Source: CAZCAC01 sp964496575 (GTDB taxonomy: Bacteria; Planctomycetota; UBA1135; GCA-002686595). Taken from it: DNA of 34,711 nucleotides. Location of the stretch: positions 1 to 34,711 of the forward strand of contig CAZCAC010000090.1 in NCBI GenBank assembly GCA_964496575.1, in the 5' to 3' direction. The position numbers and the translations under genes were made by a program. The notes beneath the pieces were generated by a model. It was not told where the DNA came from, did not search any database, and saw only the letters and a list, made by a program, of their open reading frames with translations. Each line of letters begins with the position of its first letter. Position 1 is the stretch's first letter. Positions 1 to 7,906 of the stretch are shown here, one piece after another.

Positions 1-45
1 GCCCCTTCGAGGGGCCTTCCTCAAGCCGCCCGCTATGCGGGCGGT
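1..45. repeat. Pair of perfect GC-rich stem-loops at window edge
   Basis: Two perfect hairpins lie side by side. The first is GCCCC-TTCGA-GGGGC at 1-15. The second is CCGCCCGC-TAT-GCGGGCGG at 26-44. Neither is followed by a T-run, so a simple intrinsic terminator is unlikely. The frame of the following gene stays open across them, but the peptide it would give looks unlike the well-behaved sequence after about position 60. This could be a REP-like element or the end of a small mobile element abutting the gene. The window edge prevents a decision. Confidence 0.5.
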
Positions 46-455
46 ACCTGACTGAATTCCCGTGGTTCGACCGCCAGCTGGCCGTTTCCGCGGGAGAGAA
101 CGCTCCGCCGGTCTCGTCCCCGGCGACGGGGAGCCTGGTCGTCGAGCTCCCGGCCTCGCTGGTGATCCCGAGTCGGGGAGAGGTCCGGTTGTCGCTCACC
201 CCGAGCAGCGACGCTACGGACGTCTCCGCCCGCGAGCTCACCACCACCTACCCCGACGGCCCGACCGCCGAGGCGTGCGGGGTCCGGGTCGAGGCGGGTG
301 GTCGCCGCTACTCCGTGCCGGGGCTCACCGAGGGAGCGTACGAGGTGACCTTCGACCTCGCCGATCGACAGGCGAGCACCGATGCGGCCGCCTATCGCTG
401 GGACGGGACGATCACCATCCGCGGGGGAGGGGCGGAGCCGGTGTCGATGGACTGA
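3..455 (+). CDS. C-terminal end of a protein with an Ig-like/carboxypeptidase-regulatory-like tail (partial)
   Basis: This frame is open from the window edge to a TGA at 453-455, so it is the 3' part of a gene cut by the window or by the stem-loops at 1-44. The first in-frame start visible is GTG at 162, which has no clear ribosome binding site. The residues before it (about 60-161) already read as protein, so I prefer a truncated longer gene. The text contains a segment GLTEGAYEVTF, which resembles the 'LPPGxYxV' strand of carboxypeptidase regulatory-like beta-sandwich domains. Such domains form the tails of exported proteins and of long ECF-sigma fusions such as the gene at 12991. It converges on the minus-strand gene ending at 468 with only 12 nt between. 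Function is not identified. Confidence 0.55.
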   Translation, partial: PFEGPSSSRPLCGRYLTEFPWFDRQLAVSAGENAPPVSSPATGSLVVELPASLVIPSRGEVRLSLTPSSDATDVSARELTTTYPDGPTAEACGVRVEAGGRRYSVPGLTEGAYEVTFDLADRQASTDAAAYRWDGTITIRGGGAEPVSMD

Positions 456-467
456 GCCCCCCGACCC

Positions 468-2024
468 TTACTCCCTGACGATCGTCACCTCCCGGTGTCC
501 GCGGATCTTCCCGTACAGCGCCTTCGTGTCGTAGAGCACGAAGATGTCGAAGGTCTCCTCGGCGCCGCTCAGCTCGATGGTCTCCGGTACTTCCCATGAG
601 TACCCGCAGGTGCCGTCTCAGCCGAAGGGCATGTCGCCCTCGGCGAGCTTCTCGCCGTTCTTGCGGGTGACGATCACCCGGGGGTCGAGGGAGAGCGCCG
701 TCGTGTAGGTGCGGGTCTCGCCGTCGCCGTAGTCGACGGTCTCCTCCACCTGCTGCGAGTTGTCGTCGAGACCGCGGATCATGATGTCGAGCTCGGGGTC
801 GACCAGGACCGCCGCGACCTCGAGCGTGTCGCCGGGCTTCAGCCGCAGCTCGCGCTCCGGCGAGGCGAAGAGCACGGTCGGCTCGGTGTGGAAGTCGAGG
901 GTGAAGGGGCGATCCTCGCGGATCTCGATCCCGTAGACCCGCCTGTCGGTCCCTTTCCGCGGCCCGCCATCGACGTGGTAGTTGTCGGAGACGTGGATGG
1001 AGAGGTCGCCGAACCGGATCGACAGGCTGGCGGGGAGGTAGTCGCCGACCGGGATTCGACAGCGCTCCACCGCGCCGGGCCAGCCGCTGCTCGCCATCTC
1101 GCCGACCGCGACCGAGTGCTCCTCGCCGCGCAGTGACCCGTAGACCGTCATCGAAGAGAGCTCTCGCCCGCCGGCGCCGATCGCGAGCTCCCCAAACGCT
1201 CCGGCGTAGGGTCTCGCCGTCAGCTCGTCACCCGTCGGGCTGGGGGTGAACGCGAAGAGCGTCCCGTCGATCTCGTGCAGGGCGTTGACCTGATCGCCTC
1301 CCCACCAGCCGATCCGCGACCGCTTCTCGCTCTTCTTCGTGAGCAGCAGCTTCGTGAAGGGATCGTCGAAGCGTCGGACGGCGGAGTGGGCGTGGCCGAG
1401 GCGGAGGTCGAACTCGTTGCCGCCGACCTCGATCTCGCCCACCCAGGCCCGGGTCCCGATGAAGTCGAGGCTGCGGTAGATCGTCCCTTCGTAGTCCTCG
1501 ATGACCAGTCGCGGCAGGACCTCCACCGGTAGGATCCCCGCTTCGCCGTAGTCGCACGGAACCTCGAAGGTGTCGAAGCACGCCTGCTGCACGATGTCGT
1601 CCCAGCGCCGCTTGGCCCCGGCCGGAGGGTACTTCCACAGCTCCAGCGGCTCCCCGTTCGCGAGATCGAGGTCCCGGTCGAGGTCGAGATAGAGCCGGTC
1701 GTACCCCGTGCCGGTTCCCTGCGACTCGTCGATGGCGCAAAAGACACGGGCCTCGGCCCCCTCCTCGGTGGGCAGGCCCGGGAATCTCACGGCTCCGTAG
1801 AGCGGGGCGCTCGACTCGAAGGCCGGGTAGCGGGTGACCCCCGCCCACGGCTCGGTCGTGCAGCCACCGTCCTGCCCACCGATGAAGTCACCTCGAACGC
1901 TGATGTCGAACGCCGAGACCGGGGTCAGCTCGACGACGATCTCCTCGGCCTCCGGTGGGGCGACTGGAGGCGGGAGGGACGCGGCGAGGGGCCAGAGCGA
2001 GATCAGCGAGAGAACGGGAACCAC
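468..2024 (-). CDS. Candidate exported selenoprotein, paralog A (in-frame TGA at 618-620 read as Sec)
   Basis: The start is GTG at 2024, with AAGGAGGT about 8 nt upstream. A conventional reading stops at TGA 618-620 after 468 residues. The same frame then continues for 49 codons to TAA at 468-470, giving 518 residues if TGA encodes selenocysteine 469. The tail starts DGTCGYSW and ends GHREVTIVRE. It is 41/49 identical to the tail of the neighbouring paralog, which also has TGA at this place. The Sec would sit in a U-D-G-T-C motif (Sec469, Cys473), a plausible redox or metal pair. The N-terminus is short and hydrophobic, then Pro/Glu-rich, consistent with export although it lacks a strong positive n-region. 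Other cysteines shared with the paralog lie in QQACF, a nearby PC, and ERCRIP. I recognise no named domain; the last 120 residues look like a beta-sandwich. TGA is an ordinary stop elsewhere in the window (11439-11441, 12404-12406), so global recoding is excluded. The alternative is two parallel nonsense mutations. Confidence 0.72.
586..604 (-). promoter_or_regulatory. Putative bacterial SECIS hairpin of paralog A
   Basis: Read on the minus strand, 13 nt after the TGA at 620-618 comes a 6-bp perfect stem GGUACU/AGUACC closing the loop CAUGGGA. The loop begins 19 nt after the UGA and contains three Gs. Known bacterial SECIS elements are hairpins lying directly 3' of the UGA inside the coding region, with a guanine in the apical loop. 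The distance and shape fit that description. The lower stem pairs poorly, which weakens the call. The same hairpin is kept in the paralog at 2254-2272. Confidence 0.5.
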
Positions 2025-2135
2025 GGTTCGGACCTCCTTGGGGTCGAGTCGGTGGGGCTCGCCGATCCTACCCCGGAACGGCGAGCCGGATGCCTTCCGG
2101 ATGGTGATGATCTGGCGAGGGACCGCGCTGGACGC

Positions 2136-3689
2136 CTATTCCCTGACGATCGTCACCTCCCGGTGCCCACGGACCTTCCCGTACAGCGCCCGCGTGTCGT
2201 AGAGCACGAAGATGTCGAGGGTCTCCTCGTCGCCATTCAGTTCGATGTCTTCCGGTACTACCCATGAGTACCCGCAGGTGCCGCTTCAGCCGAAGGGCAT
2301 ATCGCCCTCGGCGAGCTTCTCGCCGTTCTTGCGGGTGATGATCACGCGAGGCTCCAGCGAGAGGCTCGTCGTCATGAGTTGCGTCTCCCCATCGGCGAAC
2401 TCGACGACCTCCTCCACGCGCTCCGATTCGTCATCCAGGTCCCGGATCATGATGTCGAGCTCCGGATCGACCAGCACCGCGGAGACTTCGAGGGTCTCGC
2501 CCGGTTTCAGGCGCAGATCGCGCCTCGGGGAGGCGAAGATCACGTCTGGCTCATTGCCGAAATCGAGGGTGAAGGGACGGTTCTCGCGGATCTCGAAGCC
2601 GAAGACCGGCCCACCGCGGACCCCTCGCTCCCCGCCGTCGGAGTGGTAGTTGTTCGAGATCTGGATCGAGAGCTCCCCGAACTGGATCGTCAGGTAGTAG
2701 GGGTAGTAGTCCCCGACCGGGATCCGGCACCGCTCCACCGGCTCGGGCCAACCGCTGCCCGCTTCCGACCCGATCGCCACGGCGTGCTCGGCACTGCGCA
2801 GCGACCCCTGGGCCTTCATCGTCTCCAGCTCTCGCCCACCCGCGCCAATTGCGAACTCGCCGAGCGCGCCGCCGTAGGGTCGCACGATCAGCCGCTCGCC
2901 GGTCGGGTCGGCGGCGAAACCGTAGAAGGTACCGCCGAGCTCGTGCATCGCGCTCAGTCGATTGCCGCCCAGCCAGGAGGTCAAGGAGCTGCGCTCGCTC
3001 CGCCGGGACAGGAACATGGCGGTCTGAGGGCCGTCAAAGGGACGGACGGCGGTGCGATCGTGGCCCAGGTGGACGACGAACTCGTCGCCGCCCACCTCGA
3101 AACTCCCCCTCCAGGCGCGCGTGCCGATGAACGCGAGGTCGCGGTAGATCCGCTCGCCGTCGTCGTACTCGCGGATGGTCAGTCGAGGCATCACCTCGAC
3201 CGGGCGCTCCCCCGCCTCGCCGAAGTGGCAGGGGATCTCGAGGAGCTCGAAGCACGCCTGCTGGACGATACTGCTGTAGCGGTCGATCGCCGACACCGGC
3301 GGGTCCTCCAGGCGCTTCAGCGGCTCCTCGCGAGCGAGGTCGAGATCGAGATCGCGGTCGAGGTAGAGGAGGTCGTACCCCGTGCCGGTCCCGTCCGATT
3401 CGTCGAGCACCCAGAAGTACTCCCCACCCTCGTGATTGGCCGAGGAGAAGTTGACCGCTCCGTAGAGCGGCGCTCCCGACACGAGCTCGGGGTAGCCCGT
3501 GATCTCCTCGGAGGGTTCGAGTGCGCCGGACGAGCCCTCGCCACCGATGAAGTCCGCCTCCCGGCCGAGCTCGAAGACCGAGACCGAGGTCATCTCGACG
3601 ACGACCTCCTCGGCCTCGGGTGGGACGAGCGGCGTTGTAGGCGGGGCGGCCAGGGTCCAGAGCGAGACGATGTGGACAGCGGGAATCAC
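2136..3689 (-). CDS. Candidate exported selenoprotein, paralog B (in-frame TGA at 2286-2288 read as Sec)
   Basis: I chose GTG at 3689 because AGGAGG lies about 8 nt upstream and it matches the start of paralog A; the frame stays open upstream to 3812. The ordinary reading ends at TGA 2286-2288 after 467 residues. The frame then continues for 49 codons to TAG 2136-2138, giving 517 residues with Sec468. The motif is U-S-G-T-C, with Cys472. Compared with paralog A, the 49-codon tail has no indel, five synonymous codon changes and eight replacements, several conservative (F/L, K/R, I/V). That is the pattern of translated sequence. The N-terminus (hydrophobic stretch VHIVSLWTLAAPP) suggests export. 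Paralog A begins 111 nt downstream and the HEAT-repeat gene ends 40 nt upstream, so the three are probably co-transcribed. No domain name is recognised. Both copies share the QQACF, PC and ERCRIP cysteines. Confidence 0.72.
2254..2272 (-). promoter_or_regulatory. Putative bacterial SECIS hairpin of paralog B
   Basis: On the minus strand, 13 nt after the TGA at 2288-2286 there is the same 6-bp stem GGUACU/AGUACC, closing the loop CAUGGGU. Stem, loop length and distance from the UGA are identical to paralog A; only the last loop base differs. This region is part of the most conserved block between the two genes, as expected if it carries both a protein motif and an RNA signal. Confidence 0.5.
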
Positions 3690-3729
3690 GTGTGACCTCC
3701 TGTCGGTCAGTCGGTGGGTGGCTCGGATG

Positions 3730-6339
3730 CTACCTCGGGTGGACGACCTGGATACCGTCGAGGTGCTCGCCCGCCTCGGAGCGAATCCGGACCGCCGCCT
3801 CCCAGCCGCCACCCCCCTGGGTGATCTTGAGGAGCAACTCGTTCTCGCCCTCGCGCAGCTCCACGTTCACGACGTCGGAGCCGAGGGACAGCCCGCGCAT
3901 CGCGTTCTTGGCGTGCACCCGCTCGCCGTTCAACCAGACGATGACGCCGTCGTCACTGCCGATCTCCAGCTTCGCCGTGCACCCCTTTTCGGCGACGATC
4001 CGGGTCCTGAGGTAGCCGCAGGTGTTGCTCGCGCCCTCGATCTTGTTCAGGTCGATCTTGCCCGGTTCGACGATCGCCACACCGGGAACTTCCCGCCACT
4101 CGACCTCGCCCTCGGGTCCACCCGGCTCGGGCGGGAAGGCGACGCCGAAGATCGCGGTGCCGTCGGTGTCCTTCTTCTTGTAGGGGCCGGCGAAGTGCCA
4201 GATGGTGACGTAGTCCTCGAAGCGCTCGATCCGATCGAGCGCCGCGCCGGCCCGCCGGCGGATCTCGTCGTCCTCGGGGCACGCCTTCACCGCCCGCTCG
4301 ACCGCTCCACGCGCTGCATCCTGGTGCCGGTCGCCTACGGTGTGGGCGACGGTGACCAGCGCGAGCGCCGCTTCGCGACGGGTCGCCTCGCTCTGGAGGT
4401 GGGATCCGGCCAGGAAGAGCGCGTCGGGGTGCGAGAGGCTCGCGATCCCCTCCAGCGCGCACTTCTTCAGCTCGTCGCTCTGCGCCAGCTCGAGCGATTG
4501 GCGGAAGAGCTTCACCGTGGCCTCGGGGGAGCGCCCCCCCGGCTTCGAAGCGGTGCCCACGAAGCCGCGGAACGCCGCCTGGCGCACCGCGGGGTCCGTC
4601 GTTCGCCCGGCGAGGTCGAGCAGCGTCTCCGCCGCCACGGCGTCGGGCCACTGCGCGATCGCCTCGCGCGCGGCCGCGCCGGTCTCGCCTTCCGCGTAGA
4701 CATAGCGGCTGACCGCGACCAGGGCCCTCTCGCCGCCGAAGCGTCCGAGGATGCGCAGCAGCGGCGGGATGCGGCTCTGCTCACCGGCCATGACCAGGGA
4801 GGCGATCACCGGCCCGGTGCAGGCGTCGACGTCGCCCGCGCGCTCACCGATCGCGACCACCGCGTCGATCGCCGACGCCGCCTCCTTGCGGTCGGTGACC
4901 TCGGTCGCGATGACGAGCATCTCCGACAGGTGCTCGGGGCCGGCGAGGGTGCCGATCGACGAGATGGCCGCCATGCGGACGTCGCGGAACTTGTCGTCTT
5001 TCGCCGCGGTGAGCAGCGCCTTCACCTGTTCCGTGGCGCGCCGGGCGCCGAGCGCGAGGGCCAGCTCCACGCGGACCTCGGAGACCGGCTCGGTCAGGAG
5101 TGCCGCGCCGATCGCCGCGTTCACGTTCGGCGTCCGCATCGAGCTCAGGCTGTGGCGGGCGTCCTCGCTCCCGGCGGAGGCGAGCAGCGCCAGCGAGGAC
5201 ACGCAGCTGTCGTCACCGACCGAACCGAGGGCGCGGATCGCGGCGGTGATGACCTCGCGATCTTCACCGAGCATCAACGCCATCACCTCGGGCGCGGCGT
5301 TGGGGTCGCCCCGCTCGGCGATCGCCTCGATCAGGAGCAGCCGCTGCTCCCCGTCGGCCGCGGCGAGCAGGCCCGCGTAGGCCAGCGTGGCTTCCGCTCC
5401 ACCCACCTCGACGATCAGCTGCCGCGCGGCGCCGCTCCAGGCGGGGTCCGCGGAGGTGAGCAGGTCGGCGACGACCGGAGCGGTCTCGACCGGTTGGAGG
5501 TGGGCCAGCCCGCGCAGGCCGGCGATCCGCACGTGGGTGTGGTGCCCTTCGCGGCCGGCGAGGGCGTAGAGATCTCGGGCCACGGTGACGCTTGCCTCCG
5601 AGGCCAGCGTGTCCGCGCAGCGGAGCACTGCGTCGGCGAGGAGATCGGTCGGCGCCTTCGCGCCGGTGGCTCCCCGAGCGTCCGCCAGCTGCGTCAGGAC
5701 CCTGGCCGCGGACTTGTCCCCGACCTCGCCGAGCATCTCGATGATCGCCACCGCAGTGTCGCGATCCGCCTCGACGAGCAGATCGGAGACGATCGACACG
5801 GCGGATCGATCGCGGCGTGCGCCGAGGGAGTTGATGATCCCGATCCGCAGCACGCCGTCGGTCTGACCGAGAGCATCGCGCAGCGCGTCTCCCGCCTCCT
5901 CGTCGGGGATCCGCTGGAGCGCGTAGCGCGCCATGTGGGCGAGCGACGCGTCGGTGAGGAGCCCGGCCAGCGCCGGCACGGACTCCTTCGAGCCGATCCT
6001 CGCCAGCTGCCGGCAGGCGAACGAGCGCGCGGCGGTCGTGGCCTCACCGCTCTCCACGAGGCGCGCGAGGCCCATGGCCACCCTCTTGCTCCGGCGCGGG
6101 CCGCCCTTCAGGGCCTCGCGCACCAGTCCCTCGATCTCGGTGAGAGCGACCCGGCTCGTGCCGGGCTCGTACTCGGCCGCCCGCTTCCAGACGTCGGCCT
6201 GGGTCGCCTCGGCGACGGCGGATCCGCGGAGCGTCTCGACACCCGCGTGAGCGGTCGAGACCAGGAGGGCGCCGGCGATCGTCGCGGCGATCGCGCCGCG
6301 CTTCAGCCACTGCTTCATGCTGTTGTCGATGTTCTTCAT
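3730..6339 (-). CDS. Secreted HEAT-repeat protein with C-terminal carbohydrate-binding-like domain
   Basis: This is an 869-residue protein starting at ATG 6339. The frame is open much further upstream, but the signal peptide (MKQWLKRGAIAATIAGALL, ending near AHAG) fixes the N-terminus here or at the ATG at 6318. Roughly residues 60-700 are a long run of Ala/Leu-rich helical pairs (for example VPALAGLLTDASLAHMARYA and AVSIVSDLLVEADRDTAVAI) typical of HEAT/PBS-lyase-like repeats, which act as binding scaffolds. The last 150 residues start near IWHFAGPY and contain DDGVIVWLNGERV and NELLLKITQ. This resembles the glycosidase-associated beta-sandwich domain often found in large planctomycete and verrucomicrobial secreted proteins. 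It starts 5 nt after the stop of the upstream oxidoreductase, with GGAGG inside that gene's end, so translation is probably coupled. Partner unknown. The call of repeats is firm; the binding role is inference. Confidence 0.85.
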   Translation of the reverse strand: MKNIDNSMKQWLKRGAIAATIAGALLVSTAHAGVETLRGSAVAEATQADVWKRAAEYEPGTSRVALTEIEGLVREALKGGPRRSKRVAMGLARLVESGEATTAARSFACRQLARIGSKESVPALAGLLTDASLAHMARYALQRIPDEEAGDALRDALGQTDGVLRIGIINSLGARRDRSAVSIVSDLLVEADRDTAVAIIEMLGEVGDKSAARVLTQLADARGATGAKAPTDLLADAVLRCADTLASEASVTVARDLYALAGREGHHTHVRIAGLRGLAHLQPVETAPVVADLLTSADPAWSGAARQLIVEVGGAEATLAYAGLLAAADGEQRLLLIEAIAERGDPNAAPEVMALMLGEDREVITAAIRALGSVGDDSCVSSLALLASAGSEDARHSLSSMRTPNVNAAIGAALLTEPVSEVRVELALALGARRATEQVKALLTAAKDDKFRDVRMAAISSIGTLAGPEHLSEMLVIATEVTDRKEAASAIDAVVAIGERAGDVDACTGPVIASLVMAGEQSRIPPLLRILGRFGGERALVAVSRYVYAEGETGAAAREAIAQWPDAVAAETLLDLAGRTTDPAVRQAAFRGFVGTASKPGGRSPEATVKLFRQSLELAQSDELKKCALEGIASLSHPDALFLAGSHLQSEATRREAALALVTVAHTVGDRHQDAARGAVERAVKACPEDDEIRRRAGAALDRIERFEDYVTIWHFAGPYKKKDTDGTAIFGVAFPPEPGGPEGEVEWREVPGVAIVEPGKIDLNKIEGASNTCGYLRTRIVAEKGCTAKLEIGSDDGVIVWLNGERVHAKNAMRGLSLGSDVVNVELREGENELLLKITQGGGGWEAAVRIRSEAGEHLDGIQVVHPR

Positions 6340-6344
6340 GGTGC

Positions 6345-7655
6345 CTACAACCTCCAGGGCTCGCGCATCGCCCGATCGCGCATCCGTTCCGATTGCGGGT
6401 CGTCCTTGAACCGCTCCTTCCGTGGATCCCACTCCACCTTGCGTCCGAGCTGCATGGCGATGTTGCCGAGGTGCGCGACGGTGATGGTGCGGTGCGCCTC
6501 CTCGATCGGCGCGATCGGTTCGCGGCGCGTCTTGACGCACTCGATGAAGTTCTTGTGGTGGCTGCCGTCGGCGTGCGTCAGCCGGATTTCGCCGGCTCCG
6601 ATCTGCTCGTCGAGGAGCGACTTCGGGCCCGCGTCGATGCGCCCGCGGCTGACGAAGATCCAGCCGTTCTCGCCCTCCCACTTGACGCCGTTCTCGAACT
6701 TGTTGGTGCAGACGATCTCGACGCCGGTCTCGTACTTCGCGACGAAGCGGTAGTTGGTCGCCGCGTCCCACAGGCCGTCCTCGGGGAACTCGCCGACACC
6801 CTCCACGGAGATCGGTCCCGTCCGGGCCAGTCCGAGCCCCCAGTGCGCGATGTCGATATGGTGCGCGCCCCAGTCGGTCACCTGGCCGCCGGAGTAGTCG
6901 AGGATCCAGCGGAAGTTCCAGTGCGTGCGCTGGTCGCAGTACGGCTCCGCGGGAGCGGGGCCGAGCCACAGGTCGTAGTCGAAGCCGTCGGGGACCGGCA
7001 GGGTCGGCTGGTTCTTGGTGGTGCTGCCGCCGGGCAATCCGCAGGTGACGGTGTGCACCTTGCCGAGGCGGCCGTTGCGCACCAGCTCGCAGGCCTTCTG
7101 GAACTGGCCGCCGGAGCGCTGCTGGCTGCCGGTCTGGAAGACGCGGCCGTAGCGGGCGACGGTATCGCTCATCACGCGCCCCTGCTGGATGGTCAGGCTG
7201 AGCGGCTTCTGGCCGTAGATATCCTTGCCGGCGCGCGCCGCCTTGGTGACAACCAGCGCGTGCCAGTGGTCGGGGGTCGCCTGGACGATGGTGTCGATGT
7301 CGTCGCGGGCGAGGAGCTCGCGGAAGTCGTTGTACGAGGCGCACCCCTTGTACGTCCCGCTCGCCGTCTCCTCGGCGTACCTCGCTTCGGCCGACTTCTG
7401 CGCGGCGGTGCGCTGGACGATGTCGGGGTCGGCGACGGCGACCACCTGCACTTCGGGGATGCGGAGGAACTGACCGAGGTCCCCGCGGCCCATGCCGCCG
7501 CAACCGACGATGCCCATGGTGATCCGATAGTTGGCGGGGGGGCGCTGCAAGCCGCTCGTGGCGGTGGCCAGGGAAGGCAGCACGTACGGCGCCGCGATGG
7601 TGGCGCCGGCTCGTTGCACGAACTGCCGGCGGGTGAGGGTTCTGCGCTGGCTCAT
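6345..7655 (-). CDS. Tat-exported Gfo/Idh/MocA-family NAD(P)-dependent oxidoreductase
   Basis: This 436-residue protein starts at ATG 7655 with GAGGA 7 nt upstream. The N-terminus carries a twin-arginine motif (TRRQFVQ, residues 8-14), then a hydrophobic stretch, so it is exported folded with its cofactor. A Rossmann nucleotide-binding loop GIVGCGGMG follows at 48-56. Family hallmarks include the YGQKPLSLT segment (the 'EKP' lysine region) and the HWNFRWILDYSGGQVTDWGAHHIDIAHWG block, described here in parts, of the Tat-type subfamily. These enzymes oxidise or reduce sugars and sugar derivatives, and Planctomycetota encode many; the substrate cannot be read from sequence. It is first in the minus-strand run that continues with the HEAT-repeat protein and the two TGA-containing paralogs. 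It is divergent from the GH172 gene at 7907. Confidence 0.93.
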   Translation of the reverse strand: MSQRRTLTRRQFVQRAGATIAAPYVLPSLATATSGLQRPPANYRITMGIVGCGGMGRGDLGQFLRIPEVQVVAVADPDIVQRTAAQKSAEARYAEETASGTYKGCASYNDFRELLARDDIDTIVQATPDHWHALVVTKAARAGKDIYGQKPLSLTIQQGRVMSDTVARYGRVFQTGSQQRSGGQFQKACELVRNGRLGKVHTVTCGLPGGSTTKNQPTLPVPDGFDYDLWLGPAPAEPYCDQRTHWNFRWILDYSGGQVTDWGAHHIDIAHWGLGLARTGPISVEGVGEFPEDGLWDAATNYRFVAKYETGVEIVCTNKFENGVKWEGENGWIFVSRGRIDAGPKSLLDEQIGAGEIRLTHADGSHHKNFIECVKTRREPIAPIEEAHRTITVAHLGNIAMQLGRKVEWDPRKERFKDDPQSERMRDRAMREPWRL

Positions 7656-7738
7656 GGTGGTTCCTCAGGACGGGGATCGTCGATTGGCCCGGGGGAGAAT
7701 TGTCAGACTCGCACAGGATACCCCATCCGCCCTGTTCA

Positions 7739-7766
7739 GTTGTGAACGCGCTGCTCGCGGTTGTGA
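7739..7766. promoter_or_regulatory. Possible operator: GTTGTGA direct repeats
   Basis: Two GTTGTGA copies at 7739-7745 and 7760-7766 are spaced 21 nt start to start, two helical turns. They lie in the 251-nt gap between divergent genes at 7655 and 7907. A shared regulator could bind here to control both the oxidoreductase run and the GH172-transporter run. No regulator gene is adjacent and I recognise no named box, so this is a weak call. Confidence 0.25.
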
Positions 7767-7906
7767 CACACATTAACACACTTCGCGCGGCGCCCCGCCG
7801 GAGCCCGACCCGCCGTCCCGCGCTCGAAAATAAGTGTCTGACGCCGTACGGCTGTCAACTCCAGGTTAAGGTACGCAGCCCAGCTGACTGCAATCAGGGT
7901 GGTCTG

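Noticed and set aside
618..620. TGA taken as the true stop of the 468-residue protein
   Set aside because: Rejected as the preferred reading because the paralog has TGA at the same codon and both tails are open, in frame and conserved for 49 codons. It remains the null hypothesis until Sec machinery is shown.
468..3689. Genome-wide recoding of TGA (for example to Trp or Gly)
   Set aside because: TGA ends other intact genes here, such as the ABC ATPase (11441), the permease (12406) and the 17710 gene (18114).
3499..6753. Long open plus-strand frame opposite the HEAT-repeat gene
   Set aside because: Antisense shadow caused by high GC. The sequence is Arg/Asp/Gly-rich without domains, and the minus-strand gene has a signal peptide and clear repeats.
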